Below, piece after piece: positions 63,789-64,000 of a stretch of DNA of 64,000 nucleotides; position 1 is the stretch's first letter, and every line of letters starts with the position of its first letter. The notes below the pieces were generated by a model that was not told the origin of the DNA, searched no databases, and saw nothing but the letters and a program-made list of their open reading frames with translations. This DNA comes from Neptunomonas qingdaonensis (GTDB lineage Bacteria > Pseudomonadota > Gammaproteobacteria > Pseudomonadales > Balneatricaceae): the NCBI RefSeq assembly GCF_900113275.1, contig NZ_FOOU01000007.1, forward strand, positions 124,001 to 188,000, read 5' to 3'. The translations under genes and the position numbers were made by a program.

Positions 63789-64000
63789 TGCTCCGGTTGA
63801 GACGCTTGATTTAGTTAAGAAATTCTATCATTAGCCGATCATAAGAATATCGCTTTAAAAGACTATTAAAAAATGCTGGTCATTAAAGTGAAAACGCAAA
63901 AGTAAAGCTCATGCATACACTTATGGTGTACTGAACAACTGCTATACTCAAGCGAATGATTCTTAATAAATGCTCAGGAGTATCTTGCTAGATGGATTTT
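63789..64000 (+). other. End region with possible start of the next gene
   Basis: AT-rich sequence with no gene until the last bases. CAGGAG (63975-63980) is followed by TTG at 63985 and ATG at 63992. One of these could begin a plus-strand gene truncated by the window end, but too few codons remain to judge. Confidence 0.3.

Overview
The window reads as chromosomal DNA of a marine-type gammaproteobacterium, most like the Oceanospirillales (Neptunomonas, Amphritea or Marinobacterium-like). This placement is inference from the gene set (class I fbp, mpl-ubiX, tsaB-uppP-rsmJ, slyX-plsB, glsA, GlpM, PACE, DUF3144, DUF3422) and from moderate GC. No rRNA, tRNA, CRISPR array, phage or insertion sequence was seen.

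Region 1 (1-18.5 kb) is an accessory surface-protein locus. It holds the 3' part (at least 4,176 codons) of a giant protein made of cadherin-like and VCBS repeats. Four tightly packed genes follow: a TolC-like outer-membrane lipoprotein, a short HlyD-type adaptor, a GAF-TM-HlyD fusion and an M50/site-2-protease-like membrane protein with a C-terminal HlyD-like domain. No ABC ATPase is encoded in the visible part of the locus, so this looks like a secretion apparatus of non-standard composition and is the best candidate here for an under-described system.

Region 2 (18.5-35 kb) is a mosaic of small regulatory and transport units: YceI, AzlCD, an N5-(carboxyethyl)ornithine synthase-like gene whose ribosome binding site sits in a small inverted repeat, a redoxin, a MarR regulator with a four-cysteine tail and two matching operators, two DMT exporters, DUF2254, three LysR regulators each with a neighbouring or divergent target (VOC+GST, a DMT exporter, a PACE exporter), and a 58-residue DUF6435-type gene. 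A 33-bp near-perfect palindrome lies in one divergent promoter region.

Region 3 (35-44 kb) holds GlpM, several small unknown proteins, rsuA, a glutaredoxin, a CigR/RcnB-like protein, glutaminase, a metallophosphoesterase followed by a uracil-DNA-glycosylase-family protein, a lipoprotein, a SIMPL protein and a PPOX-fold protein.

Region 4 (44-51.5 kb) appears to be an acidic amino acid circuit. aspA and a dicarboxylate/amino-acid symporter lie behind a consensus sigma-54 promoter with direct repeats upstream. Nearby is an overlapping two-component pair: a kinase with a periplasmic amino-acid-binding-type domain and a GAFTGA-containing sigma-54 activator. A TSUP-family permease lies between them.

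Region 5 (51.5-64 kb) is core housekeeping: DUF3422, ppa, fbp, mpl-ubiX, tsaB-uppP-rsmJ, plsB-slyX, a membrane-anchored cold-shock-domain protein and a FrnE-like DsbA-family protein. Several start codons were moved from the longest open frame to a start supported by a Shine-Dalgarno sequence or signal peptide; each case is explained in its entry.
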